Shown here in pieces: positions 43,407-52,458 of a stretch of DNA of 64,000 bases. A program made the translations under genes and the position numbers. The notes beneath the pieces are model-generated. The model ran no database searches. It saw only the letters and a list, made by a program, of their open reading frames with translations, and was not told where the DNA came from. The number at the start of each line of letters is the position of its first letter. Position 1 is the stretch's first letter. This DNA is from Cupriavidus sp. D384 (GTDB lineage: Bacteria > Pseudomonadota > Gammaproteobacteria > Burkholderiales > Burkholderiaceae): NCBI RefSeq assembly GCF_001652915.1, contig NZ_BBQI01000102.1, positions 1 through 64,000 of the forward strand, written 5' to 3'.

Positions 43407-44948
43407 ATGAAAAATCTTGGTATTGGTGTACGCCTTGGCATCGGCTTTGGCGTGGTGTTGGTGTTGTCTACGCTCATGACCGTGCTCGGCGTGGTGCGTC
43501 TGCAGGAAGTTGCGGGCCGCACGCACGCGATGATGCAGGAGCCGTTGGCGAAGGAACGCCTGGTCAGCGACTGGTATCGACTGATGTACGCGAGCGTGCG
43601 CCGTACCACGGCCGTGGCACGCAGCGGCGATCCGTCGCTGGGCGCATTCTTTGCGGCCGAGACCGCCTATTCGGTCAAGGCGATTGCCGAACTGCGCGAC
43701 AAGATCGAACCGCGCCTGTCCACGGACGAAGAAAAGGCCGCGTTCAAGAAGATCCAGGTGGTGCGCAACCCGTACAACGATTCGCGCGACAAGATCACCA
43801 AGCTCAAGGCCGAGGGCCTGACCGACGACGCGAACAAGGTGCTGGAGACCGAATTCGTGCCGGCTGGCGACGCTTACCTGGCCGAGATCCAGAAGCTGCT
43901 CGATATCCAGCGTGCGTCGATCGATGCCACGGCGGTGCAGATCAACAATATCTATGACAGCGCCCGCAACGGCCTGATCACGCTGGGCGTGATCGCACTG
44001 GCAATCGGCGTGGCCTTTGCCTGGTGGCTGACGATTGGCATTACGCGTCCGCTGCATCGCGCCGTGGGCTTTGCCCGCACCGTGGCGTCGGGCGACCTGA
44101 CCAGCCGCATCGAGGTGGACAGCACCGACGAGACCGGTCAGCTGCTGGAAGCGCTGCGCGAGATGAACGACAACATCCTTGGCATCGTCAAGGAAGTGCG
44201 CAACGGCACCGAGGCCATCGCCACGGGCACCAGCCAGATTGCCGCCGGCAACACCGACCTGTCGCAGCGTACCGAGGAACAGGCGTCGTCGCTGCAGGAA
44301 ACGGCGTCGAGCATGGAAGAGCTGACCAGCATCGTGCGCCAGAACGCCGACAGCGCCAAGCAGGCCAGCGCGCTGGCCGTGAATGCGTCCGAGGTAGCCA
44401 CGCAGGGCGGCGATGTGGTGGGCCAGGTCGTGCATACGATGGACGAAATCAATTCGTCGTCGCGCAAGGTCGTGGACATCATCTCGGTGATCGAAGGCAT
44501 CGCGTTCCAGACCAACATCCTGGCGCTGAACGCGGCGGTGGAAGCCGCCCGTGCCGGCGAGCAAGGCCGTGGCTTTGCCGTGGTGGCCGGCGAGGTGCGC
44601 AGCCTGGCGCAGCGCAGCGCCACGGCCGCCAAGGAAATCAAGTCGCTGATCGGGGATTCGGCGGATCGCGTCGAGCGTGGTTCGGAACTGGTGGCCCAGG
44701 CCGGCCAGACCATGGAAGAGATCGTCAGCGCCGTGAAGCGCGTGACCGACATCATGGGTGAGATCAGCGCGGCATCGGCCGAGCAGAGTTCGGGCATCGA
44801 GCAGGTGAACCAGGCTGTCACGCAGATGGACACCGTGACGCAGCAGAACGCTGCGCTGGTGGAACAGGCCGCGGCAGCCGCGGGCTCGCTCGAAGAGCAG
44901 GCCCAGCGGCTCAAGGAGGCCGTGGCGACCTTCCGCCTGGCCGCCTGA
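43407..44948 (+). CDS. Methyl-accepting chemotaxis protein with four-helix-bundle sensor
   Basis: This 513-residue chemoreceptor has TM1 (~8-28), a periplasmic 4HB_MCP domain (~30-185: MMQEPLAKERLVSDWYRLMYASVRRTTAVARSGDP), TM2 (~190-210), HAMP (~210-263) and a signalling domain with an intact NILALNAAVEAARAGEQGRG tip. The C-terminus (FRLAA) lacks a CheR pentapeptide. ATG 43407 follows AGGTAGAAG; an ATG at 43389 is possible. The Tar-like sensor often senses amino acids, but the ligand is open. A sigma-28 promoter precedes it. Confidence 0.93.
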   Translation: MKNLGIGVRLGIGFGVVLVLSTLMTVLGVVRLQEVAGRTHAMMQEPLAKERLVSDWYRLMYASVRRTTAVARSGDPSLGAFFAAETAYSVKAIAELRDKIEPRLSTDEEKAAFKKIQVVRNPYNDSRDKITKLKAEGLTDDANKVLETEFVPAGDAYLAEIQKLLDIQRASIDATAVQINNIYDSARNGLITLGVIALAIGVAFAWWLTIGITRPLHRAVGFARTVASGDLTSRIEVDSTDETGQLLEALREMNDNILGIVKEVRNGTEAIATGTSQIAAGNTDLSQRTEEQASSLQETASSMEELTSIVRQNADSAKQASALAVNASEVATQGGDVVGQVVHTMDEINSSSRKVVDIISVIEGIAFQTNILALNAAVEAARAGEQGRGFAVVAGEVRSLAQRSATAAKEIKSLIGDSADRVERGSELVAQAGQTMEEIVSAVKRVTDIMGEISAASAEQSSGIEQVNQAVTQMDTVTQQNAALVEQAAAAAGSLEEQAQRLKEAVATFRLAA

Positions 44949-44953
44949 TTCCG

Positions 44954-44969
44954 GGGCCTTGCGGCCCCT
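44954..44969. terminator. Hairpin between convergent genes
   Basis: GGGGCC/GGCCCC with a TTGC loop lies between the chemoreceptor stop and the cyoD stop. No T-tract is present. Confidence 0.35.
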
Positions 44970-44992
44970 GCTCCAGTCCTGGCTCCGGCCCG

Positions 44993-45430
44993 TTACTTCG
45001 TTCTGGGCGGCACGATCGTGCCGCCCGACTGCGCGGCCTCGCGGGCGTGTTCCATCTGCGGCATCATGTTGCTGTTCAGATGGAACATGACCCACAGCGA
45101 CCCTGACAGCGTGATCACCACCAGTGTCAGCGTGAACATCAGCGACAGCATGTTCCAGCCGCCCTCCGACTTCGCGTTCATGTGCAGGAAGTAGATCATG
45201 TGGACGACGATCTGCACCGCGCCGATCAGCAGGATCACGACGGCCGTGGTCGACGACTTGTCGAACACCTTGCCCATCACCAGCCAGAACGGCACCGCCG
45301 TCAGGAATACCGATAGCACGAAGCCCGTCAGGTAGCCGCCCAGCGTGGCGTGGGGTCCGATTTCTTCTTCGTGGTGGCCATGTTCGTGATCGTGGCCATG
45401 GCCGTTCATCGCATGGTCTTGCGCGCTCAT
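44993..45430 (-). CDS. cyoD: Cytochrome o ubiquinol oxidase subunit IV
   Basis: This 145-residue membrane protein has a His-rich N-terminus (GHGHDHEHGHHEEE) and three helices. It contains the CyoD pattern LGGYLTGFVLSVFLTAVPFW and VVHMIYFLHMNAKSEGGWNM. It stabilises the bo3 oxidase. ATG 45430 overlaps the cyoC stop. The oxidase assembly gene cyoE (haem O synthase) does not follow; a convergent chemoreceptor gene does. Confidence 0.9.
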   Translation of the reverse strand: MSAQDHAMNGHGHDHEHGHHEEEIGPHATLGGYLTGFVLSVFLTAVPFWLVMGKVFDKSSTTAVVILLIGAVQIVVHMIYFLHMNAKSEGGWNMLSLMFTLTLVVITLSGSLWVMFHLNSNMMPQMEHAREAAQSGGTIVPPRTK

Positions 45431-46083
45431 GGCAGCGTTCCCATCAGGTAGACAAAGGTAAAGACGCCGATCCAGACGACGTCCAGAAAGTGCCAGAACA
45501 TCGACAGGCACATCAGCCGGCGCTTGTTGGCGGTAACCAGACCGTGGCGGCCCACCTGCAGCATCAGCACGATCAGCCAGACCATGCCGAACGTCACGTG
45601 CAGCCCGTGCGTACCGACCAGCGAGAAGAACGACGTCAGGAACGCGCTGCGCGTGGGACCCGCCCCCTCGTGGATCAGGTGCGCGAACTCGTACAGTTCC
45701 ACGAACAGGAACGCCGCGCCGAACACGCCCGTGATGGCAAGCCAGATCTGCGTGCCGGCCACCCGGTTCTGCTGCATCTGCAGCATGGCAAAGCCATACG
45801 TGATCGACGACAGCAGCAGGAAGGACGTGTTCAGCGCCACCAGCGGCAACTCGAACAGTTCGGCGCCGGTAGGCCCGCCCGCGTATTCGCGGCCCAGTAC
45901 GCCATAGGCGGCGAACAGGCAGGCGAAGATCAGGCAGTCGCTCATCAGGTAGAGCCAGAACCCGAGCAGCGTGCCGTTCTGCGGGTGGTGTTCCTCGGTC
46001 AGGTAGAACTGGTAGCCGCCCGGCGGTATGTCGTCGGCGGCCGCGGTGCTGTGCGCTTGGAGGGAAATGGTCGTATCAGCCAT
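45427..46083 (-). CDS. cyoC: Cytochrome o ubiquinol oxidase subunit III
   Basis: This 218-residue protein has five helices and the subunit III pattern TLLGFWLYLMSDCLIFACLFAAYGVL (Glu absent, as in CyoC). LVGTHGLHVTFGMVWLIVLMLQV and WHFLDVVWIGVFTFVYLMG follow. It belongs to the bo3 quinol oxidase that reduces O2 and pumps protons. It overlaps cyoB by 8 bp and cyoD by 4 bp. Confidence 0.93.
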   Translation of the reverse strand: MADTTISLQAHSTAAADDIPPGGYQFYLTEEHHPQNGTLLGFWLYLMSDCLIFACLFAAYGVLGREYAGGPTGAELFELPLVALNTSFLLLSSITYGFAMLQMQQNRVAGTQIWLAITGVFGAAFLFVELYEFAHLIHEGAGPTRSAFLTSFFSLVGTHGLHVTFGMVWLIVLMLQVGRHGLVTANKRRLMCLSMFWHFLDVVWIGVFTFVYLMGTLP

Positions 46084-48079
46084 GGCCTGTCATCAGTTGG
46101 GTGCGTGCCGCTTCGGTCCGGACCACTTCGTCGGTCGGGATGTAGTAGTCGCGCTTGTAGTTGAAGGTATGGATGATTGCCGCGATGATCGTGGCCGCGA
46201 ACGATGCCGCCGCGAGCCACCAGATGTGCCAGATCAGCGCGAAGCCCATCAGCGTGCACAGGCCCGCCAGCACGATGCCCGCCGCCGTGTTCTTTGGCAT
46301 GTGGATCGGGATGAAGCCCTCCATCGGCCGCTTGTAGCCGTACTGCTTCATCTGCCACCAGGCGTCGGTGTCATGCACCACCGGGGTGAACGCGAAGTTG
46401 TACTGCGGCGGCGGCGACGATGTGGACCACTCCAGCGTGCGGCCGTCCCAGGGGTCGCCGGTGGTGTCGCGCAGTTCCTCGCGGCGCATGAAGCTGACCA
46501 CGAGCTGGATGATGAAGCAGGCAATGCCGCACGCGATCAGGAACGCGCCGAATGCGGCGATCAGGAACCAGATCTGCAGCGACGGATCGTCGAAATGGTT
46601 CACCCGCCGGGTCACGCCCAGCAGGCCCAGCCAGTACAGTGGCATGAACGCGAAGTAGAAGCCGGTGAGCCAGAACCAGAACGAAGCCTTGCCCCACGAC
46701 GCCACCAGCCGGTAGCCGAACGCCTTCGGGAACCAGTAGTAGATGCCGGCCATCAGCCCGAACAGCACCCCGCCGATGATCACGTTGTGGAAGTGGGCGA
46801 TCAGGAACAGGCTGTTGTGCAGCACGAAGTCGGCCGGCGGCACTGCCAGCAGCACGCCCGTCATGCCGCCGATCACGAACGTCACCATGAATCCCACCGT
46901 CCACAGCATGGGGGCCTCGAACTTGATCTTGCCGTGGTACATCGTGAACAGCCAGTTGAAGATCTTCGCCCCGGTGGGTATCGAGATGATCATCGTGGTG
47001 ATCCCGAAGAACGAGTTCACGCTGGCGCCGGAGCCCATGGTGAAGAAGTGGTGCAGCCACACCAGGTACGACAGCACGGTGATCACCACGGTGGCGTACA
47101 CCATCGACGCGTAGCCGAACAGGCGCTTGCGGCAGAAGGTGGCGGTGACTTCGGAATAGATGCCGAACACCGGCAGCACCAGGATGTAGACCTCGGGGTG
47201 GCCCCAGATCCAGATCAGGTTCACGTAGAGCATGGCGCTGCCGCCCTGGTCCGCCGTGAAGAAGTTGGTGCCGACGTAGCGATCCATCGACAGCAGGGCC
47301 AGGGCAGCGGTCAGCACCGGGAATGCGGCGATGATCAGCACGTTGGTGCAGAGCGACGTCCAGGTGAAGATCGGCATGCGCATCAGCGTCATGCCTGGCG
47401 CGCGCATCTTGACGATGGTGACGAGCAGGTTGATCCCTGATAACAATGTCCCGACCCCGGCCACCTGCAACGCCCATATGTAGTAGTCGACGCCCACGTC
47501 CGGACTGTGCAGGATGCCCGACAGTGGCGGATAGGCGAGCCAGCCCGTGCGTGCGAATTCGCCCACGAACAGCGACATCATCACCAGGATGGCGCCGCCG
47601 GTGGTCATCCAGAAGCTGAAGTTGTTCAGGAACGGAAAGGCCACGTCGCGTGCGCCGATCTGCAGCGGCACCACGAAGTTCATCAGCCCCGTGACCAGCG
47701 GCATGGCGACGAAGAAGATCATGATCACGCCGTGCGCCGTGAAGATCTGGTCATAGTGGTGCGGGGGCAGGTAGCCGAGGTTGTCGCCGAACGCGACGGC
47801 CTGCTGCAACCGCATCATCACCGCGTCGGCAAAGCCGCGCAGCAGCATCACGATGCCCAGCACGATATACATGATGCCGATCTTCTTGTGGTCGATGCTG
47901 GTGAACCACTCGTGCCACAGGTAGCCCCATACGCGGAAGTAGGTCAGCAATGCCACCAGGGCGATGCCGCCCAGGATGACGACGGCGAAGGTGCCGATAA
48001 GGATGGGCTCGTGCAGTGGGATGGACTCCCACGACAGCCGGCCAAAGATCATGTTGGCGAGTTCTGAGCGCTCGGGCAT
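46076..48079 (-). CDS. cyoB: Cytochrome o ubiquinol oxidase subunit I
   Basis: This 667-residue haem-copper oxidase catalytic subunit has the haem ligands TAHGVIMIFFVAMP and LIAHFHNVIIGG, the Cu-B His-Tyr site WIWGHPEVYILVLP and the HHFF pair in LVWLHHFFTMGSGASVN. The long N- and C-terminal extensions of CyoB are present. ATG 48079 follows AGGTGAC; a TTG at 48106 would add nine residues. It is the second gene of cyoABCD. Confidence 0.95.
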   Translation of the reverse strand: MPERSELANMIFGRLSWESIPLHEPILIGTFAVVILGGIALVALLTYFRVWGYLWHEWFTSIDHKKIGIMYIVLGIVMLLRGFADAVMMRLQQAVAFGDNLGYLPPHHYDQIFTAHGVIMIFFVAMPLVTGLMNFVVPLQIGARDVAFPFLNNFSFWMTTGGAILVMMSLFVGEFARTGWLAYPPLSGILHSPDVGVDYYIWALQVAGVGTLLSGINLLVTIVKMRAPGMTLMRMPIFTWTSLCTNVLIIAAFPVLTAALALLSMDRYVGTNFFTADQGGSAMLYVNLIWIWGHPEVYILVLPVFGIYSEVTATFCRKRLFGYASMVYATVVITVLSYLVWLHHFFTMGSGASVNSFFGITTMIISIPTGAKIFNWLFTMYHGKIKFEAPMLWTVGFMVTFVIGGMTGVLLAVPPADFVLHNSLFLIAHFHNVIIGGVLFGLMAGIYYWFPKAFGYRLVASWGKASFWFWLTGFYFAFMPLYWLGLLGVTRRVNHFDDPSLQIWFLIAAFGAFLIACGIACFIIQLVVSFMRREELRDTTGDPWDGRTLEWSTSSPPPQYNFAFTPVVHDTDAWWQMKQYGYKRPMEGFIPIHMPKNTAAGIVLAGLCTLMGFALIWHIWWLAAASFAATIIAAIIHTFNYKRDYYIPTDEVVRTEAARTQLMTGHG

Positions 48080-48166
48080 GTTGTCACCTGGGCCTGTATT
48101 GACCAATGCTGGCCAATGATGATTGGCGAAATCGGATTCGTGAAGGGGGTGGACCCGTGTTGCGCG

Positions 48167-49225
48167 TCAGCGCAACACCTGCCTGGCGTCATTGATCGCG
48201 GCATCCGGCGCGAACACCGGCGCCACGTCCGGTGTGTTGCTCGCGGTGCAGATTTCCGCGGACGGGTCGAACCTGGCACGGTTGCGATTCTGGTTCTGTG
48301 CCATGGTGTCCGCCATGCATGTCCCGCCCTCCACGCAGCGGTTCAGGATCAGCTTGTAGAGGTTGGGCTCGACGCTGGCATAGCGCTGCACCGGGTCGCT
48401 CTCGCTGGGCTTTGCCAGCTTCAGGTACGTGTCTTTTGACAGCGGCGTGCCCGAGGATTTCGCCTGCTGCACCCAGCGGTCGAAGTCCTCGTTCGACATG
48501 CCGTGGAACTTGAAGCGCATGTGCGAGAAGCCCGCGCCGCTGTAGTTGGCCGACATGCCCTCGTAGACGCCGGGCTTGTTGATCACCGCGTGCAGCTGGG
48601 TCTGCATGCCCGGCATCGCGTAGACCATGCCGGCCAGCGATGGCACGAAGAACGTGTTCATGACCGACGTGGCGGTGATCCGGAATGCGATAGGCCGGTC
48701 AACCGGCGCTGCCAGTTCGTTGACCGTGGCAATGCCTTGTTCGGGATACAGGAACAGCCACTTCCAGTCCATCGCCACCACTTCCACGGTCAGCGGTTTC
48801 ACTTCGGCCGGTACCGGGCGGTGTTCGTCGATGCGGGTCAGGGGGCGGTAGGGGTCAAGCTGGTGGGTGCTGACCCAGGTCACCGCGCCCAGCGCGATGA
48901 TGATCAGCAGCGGCGCGGCCCAGATTGCCAGTTCCAGCACCGTGGAATGGTCCCACTCGGGGTTGTAGGGCGCGTCCTTGGCGCTTTCGCGATAGCGCCA
49001 CGCAAACAGCAGTGTCAGGCATATCACCGGCACGATGATCAGCAGCATCAGGCAGGTGGCGATGATGATCAGGTCACGCTGCCGCACGGCCATGTCCCCG
49101 GAGGGCGAAAGCAGTACGGCGTTGCTACATCCCGCAAGGCCCAGAAGCATGGCGATTGCGGCACTTCGCAAAAGCATCTTTCCCGTCACACGAAACGTAG
49201 GCACTGCAGCTTCGAAGCGTGGCAT
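48167..49225 (-). CDS. cyoA: Cytochrome o ubiquinol oxidase subunit II
   Basis: This 352-residue lipoprotein precursor has MLLGLAGC (lipidated Cys ~33), two membrane helices (~50-72 and ~95-115) and a periplasmic cupredoxin domain with VVAMDWKWLFLYPEQGIATVNEL and YSGAGFSHMRFKFHGMS. As in other quinol oxidases the Cu-A ligands are missing. The C-terminal 60 residues are variable. ATG 49225 is used; an ATG 16 codons later (49177) gives a more usual signal length. It heads the cyoABCD operon. Confidence 0.92.
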   Translation of the reverse strand: MPRFEAAVPTFRVTGKMLLRSAAIAMLLGLAGCSNAVLLSPSGDMAVRQRDLIIIATCLMLLIIVPVICLTLLFAWRYRESAKDAPYNPEWDHSTVLELAIWAAPLLIIIALGAVTWVSTHQLDPYRPLTRIDEHRPVPAEVKPLTVEVVAMDWKWLFLYPEQGIATVNELAAPVDRPIAFRITATSVMNTFFVPSLAGMVYAMPGMQTQLHAVINKPGVYEGMSANYSGAGFSHMRFKFHGMSNEDFDRWVQQAKSSGTPLSKDTYLKLAKPSESDPVQRYASVEPNLYKLILNRCVEGGTCMADTMAQNQNRNRARFDPSAEICTASNTPDVAPVFAPDAAINDARQVLR

Positions 49226-49372
49226 GGTGTTGGAAGTGGCGTTTGATTAACGTCGACGGCTGACTGACGCCGCAATCTTTCGATTTCCAATGGCAGTTTA
49301 GGCGCTATTCTTGTTACTGCGGGACTTTAAGTGCAGTACGACATTCCTTCCGCACTCGATGGAGACTCCACG

Positions 49373-50695
49373 ATGGCCAGTCTGTCCCACCAGCATCGCG
49401 CGTCGCCGACTGCACCTCCGGCGCCCGGCCACCATGAGGTGGCACCTGCCGAAATCGCCACTGGCGTGGTGATCGGCCGGGCTTCCGAGTACTTCGACTT
49501 CTTCACGTACGGCATCGCCTCGGTGCTGGTCTTTCCCACGGTCTTCTTCCCGTTTGCCAGCGAACTGACCGGGCTGCTCTACAGCTTCACGATCTTCTCG
49601 TTTGCGTTTATCGGACGCCCGTTTGGAACGGGGTTGTTCATGCGAGTGCAGCGCCGCTGGGGGCGTGGCGTCAAGCTGACGGCGTCGCTGTTCCTGCTCG
49701 GCACCGCCACGGTGGGCATCGCGTTCCTGCCTGCGTACGCGTCGATCGGCAGTACGGCAATCTATCTGCTGGCGCTGTTCCGCTTCCTGCAGGGCATTGC
49801 GTTCGGCGGATCGTGGGACGGGCTGCCGTCGCTGCTGGCGCTCAACGCGCCCGAGCACAAACGCGGCTGGTACGCGATGGTGGGCCAGCTTGGCGCGCCA
49901 ACCGGCTTCCTGGTGGCGGGCGGGCTGTTCCTGTTCCTGTACGTCAGCCTGACCCCGGCGGAATTCATCGACTGGGGCTGGCGCTATCCGTTCTACGTGG
50001 CCTTTGCCATCAACGTGGTGGCGCTGTTCGCGCGGCTGCGGCTGGTGGTTACGCACGAGTACACGCGGCTGCTGGAAGAGGATGAACTGGAGCCGATCAG
50101 CACGCTCCAGATGGTGAATGCGCAGGGCTTCAACATCTTCCTCGGTGCTTTTGCCTCGCTGGCCAGCTATGCGCTGTTCCACCTGGTCACGGTATTTCCG
50201 CTGTCCTGGGTCAGCCTGCACAAGACGCAGGAGATCAGTGACGTGCTGGCGATCCAGATCGTCGGTGCGGCCATTGCGTTCATTGGCACGCTGATCTCGG
50301 GCTGGCTGGCCGACCGCATCGGCCGGCGCACCACGCTGGCGACGATGGCGGTGCTGATCGGCCTGTTCAGCCTGGCCGCGCCGTGGCTGCTGGACGGCGG
50401 CGCGTCGGGCCAGGACACATTCATCCTGGTGGGATTCGGCCTGCTGGGCCTGTCGTACGGGCAGGCGGCAGGCGTGGTCACGTCCAACTTCGACACCAAG
50501 TTCCGCTACACGGGCGCCGCGCTGACCACGGACTTCGGCTGGCTGTTCGGCGCCGCATTTGCGCCGCTGGTGGCGTTGGGGCTGTCGTCGCTGTTCGGCC
50601 TGGTGGCCGTTACGCTGTACCTGCTGTCTGGGGTGGTGGGCACGTTGATTGCGCTGCGGATCAATCGCGCGCTGGGGACGCCCGACGACGCTTGA
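49373..50695 (+). CDS. MFS transporter, metabolite:H+ symporter type
   Basis: This 440-residue, 12-helix protein has GVVIGRASEYFDFFTYGIASVLVFPTVFFP and the central motif ADRIGRRTTLATMAVLIG. LGLSYGQAAGVVTSNFDTKFRYTGAAL is typical of the MHS group (dicarboxylate, shikimate or osmolyte carriers). ATG 49373 follows GGAG by 8 nt. Its 3' end overlaps the convergent cynR-like gene by 35 bp. Confidence 0.85.
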   Translation: MASLSHQHRASPTAPPAPGHHEVAPAEIATGVVIGRASEYFDFFTYGIASVLVFPTVFFPFASELTGLLYSFTIFSFAFIGRPFGTGLFMRVQRRWGRGVKLTASLFLLGTATVGIAFLPAYASIGSTAIYLLALFRFLQGIAFGGSWDGLPSLLALNAPEHKRGWYAMVGQLGAPTGFLVAGGLFLFLYVSLTPAEFIDWGWRYPFYVAFAINVVALFARLRLVVTHEYTRLLEEDELEPISTLQMVNAQGFNIFLGAFASLASYALFHLVTVFPLSWVSLHKTQEISDVLAIQIVGAAIAFIGTLISGWLADRIGRRTTLATMAVLIGLFSLAAPWLLDGGASGQDTFILVGFGLLGLSYGQAAGVVTSNFDTKFRYTGAALTTDFGWLFGAAFAPLVALGLSSLFGLVAVTLYLLSGVVGTLIALRINRALGTPDDA

Positions 50696-51566
50696 ATTCG
50701 CTCAGCGCGAAGTCCACAAAGGCGCGAGCCGCGGCTGTGCGGTACGCGCCTTTTCTTTGCAGCAGCGCTGCATGGCGCGGCGGCAGCGGGCGCTCCAGCT
50801 TCAGGACGCGCAGGTCCGGCTGGCCTGCTGCGATGGCCGCCGGCAGCACCGTGGCGTGGCGGCCGCTGCGTACGGCATCCAGCACCGCGCTCACCGAGTT
50901 GGCTTCGAACGTGATGCGCGGCTCGATGCCCAGGCCGCCGAAATAGCGCGCGATATAGCCGCGCGTGGCAAATTCCCGCGTCAGCATCGCCATCGATTCA
51001 CCGGCCAGTGCCGTCGCGCCCAATGCGGTGCGGCGCCGCGCCAGCGTGTGCGACGCGCCCACCATGTAGGCCAGCGGTTCGTCGATCAGTGGCGTGGCTT
51101 CCAGGTCCGGCAGGTGGATATCGTCGAAGGCGATGCCGATGTCGATGTCGTCGTCGGCCAGCAGCGGCTCCACGCGCTCCTGCGGCATCTCGCGCAGGCT
51201 GAGCGTGATGTTCGGGTACTTCGCATTGAATGCCACGATCAGCGGCGCCACCAGGTAGGGTGTGAACGTCGGCGTCATGGCAAGCCGCAGGTTGCCGCGC
51301 GTGAGTTCGCCCACGTCATGGATGGCGCGCTGCCCGGCCTCCAGGTCCTGCAGTGCGCGGCGCGCATGTACGTAGTAGGCCTGACCCGCATCGGTCAGCC
51401 GCACCGACCGGCCGCTGCGGTCGAACAGCGGTGCGCCCAGCGTGTCTTCGAGCTGGCGGATCTGTTGCGACAGCGTGGGTTGCGAGACGTGCAGCGTCTC
51501 GGCGGCACGCGTGAAGTTGCCGGCGTCGGCAACGGCCAGGAAGTAGCGAACGTGGCGCAGCAGCAT
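50661..51566 (-). CDS. cynR: LysR-family regulator, CynR-like
   Basis: This 301-residue regulator has an N-terminal HTH (MLLRHVRYFLAVADAGNFTRAAETLHVSQPTLSQQIRQLEDTLGAPLF in outline) and a periplasmic-binding-like effector domain (~90-295). It is divergent from a CynT-type carbonic anhydrase, the arrangement of E. coli cynR-cynTSX. In E. coli, CynR activates the operon in response to cyanate. The expected cyanase gene is absent here, so the inducer may differ. The cynR name rests on gene order and similarity. Confidence 0.8.
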   Translation of the reverse strand: MLLRHVRYFLAVADAGNFTRAAETLHVSQPTLSQQIRQLEDTLGAPLFDRSGRSVRLTDAGQAYYVHARRALQDLEAGQRAIHDVGELTRGNLRLAMTPTFTPYLVAPLIVAFNAKYPNITLSLREMPQERVEPLLADDDIDIGIAFDDIHLPDLEATPLIDEPLAYMVGASHTLARRRTALGATALAGESMAMLTREFATRGYIARYFGGLGIEPRITFEANSVSAVLDAVRSGRHATVLPAAIAAGQPDLRVLKLERPLPPRHAALLQRKGAYRTAAARAFVDFALSEFKRRRASPARD

Positions 51567-51580
51567 GGAGTGGGTCAGCT

Positions 51581-51603
51581 ATTGGTGTTGCCAATGGTTG
51601 GCA
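51581..51603. promoter_or_regulatory. Overlapping palindromes, LysR operator candidate
   Basis: ATTGG-TGTTG-CCAAT (51581-51595) overlaps TGCCAA-TGG-TTGGCA (51589-51603). Both are perfect inverted repeats. They lie between the divergent cynR and cynT starts, 15 bp from cynR. Confidence 0.6.
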
Positions 51604-51670
51604 TAATAATCCCGTCTTTGACCAATGGCGCGCGGTTCGACATGCTAACGGTTCAAATGGGGGGATTACC

Positions 51671-52318
51671 GTGAAAGACCTGATTCAAGGCATTCTCAAA
51701 TTCCAGCGCGAGGAGTTCCCGAAGCTTTCCGCGCTGTTCCAGGAGCTGGCGACGCAGCAGAGTCCCAGCACGCTGTTCATTGCCTGTTCCGACAGCCGCG
51801 TGGAGCCCGCGCTGCTGACGCAGAGCGAGCCGGGCAAGCTGTTCGTGATCCGCAACGCCGGCAATATCGTGCCGGCCCATGCGGTGCAGCCAGGTGGCGT
51901 ATCGGCCAGTGTCGAGTATGCGGTGGCCGGTCTCAAGGTGCGCGATATCGTGGTCTGCGGCCATTCGAATTGCGGGGCGATGACGGCGGTGGCCATGTGC
52001 CAGTGCCTGGACCACATGCCATCGGTGGCGGAATGGCTTGAACATGCCAGCGGCGCCCGCAAGATCAGCCTGGCACGGCCCCATGCATCGGATCGCGAGC
52101 GCGTGGACGACATGGTGCGCCAGAACGTGATCGAGCAGCTGGGCCATCTGCGCACCCATCCGTGCGTGGCCCAGGCGCTGGCGGAGCGGCGCATCGCGCT
52201 GCACGGCTGGTACTACGACATCGGCACCGGTGCAATCGACGCGCTGGACGGCAAGTCTGGCCGCTTCGTGCCGCTGGCCGAGCATCCTGAAGCCAACGCC
52301 ACGGAGATGGCCGCATGA
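51671..52318 (+). CDS. cynT: Beta-class carbonic anhydrase
   Basis: This 215-residue enzyme has zinc ligands Cys39 (in CSDSR, with Asp41 and Arg43), His98 and Cys101 (GHSNCGAM), at the same numbers as E. coli CynT. It interconverts CO2 and bicarbonate. In the classical operon it replaces bicarbonate used by cyanase. The start is GTG 51671, and no good ribosome-binding site is seen. No cynS or cynX follows; the next gene is a GGDEF protein. Confidence 0.9.
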   Translation: MKDLIQGILKFQREEFPKLSALFQELATQQSPSTLFIACSDSRVEPALLTQSEPGKLFVIRNAGNIVPAHAVQPGGVSASVEYAVAGLKVRDIVVCGHSNCGAMTAVAMCQCLDHMPSVAEWLEHASGARKISLARPHASDRERVDDMVRQNVIEQLGHLRTHPCVAQALAERRIALHGWYYDIGTGAIDALDGKSGRFVPLAEHPEANATEMAA

Positions 52319-52458
52319 AGGTCCGTCGCATCGTTGCATGACAGGCCTCGCGCAACGGCCACAAAAGTGAAACAAACAGTACACGGTGCACGATTGCGCG
52401 GATTTGCCGTTAATGTGGTCATCAACGAAGACAGAAACCAGAAACGGTCGACAAGCTT

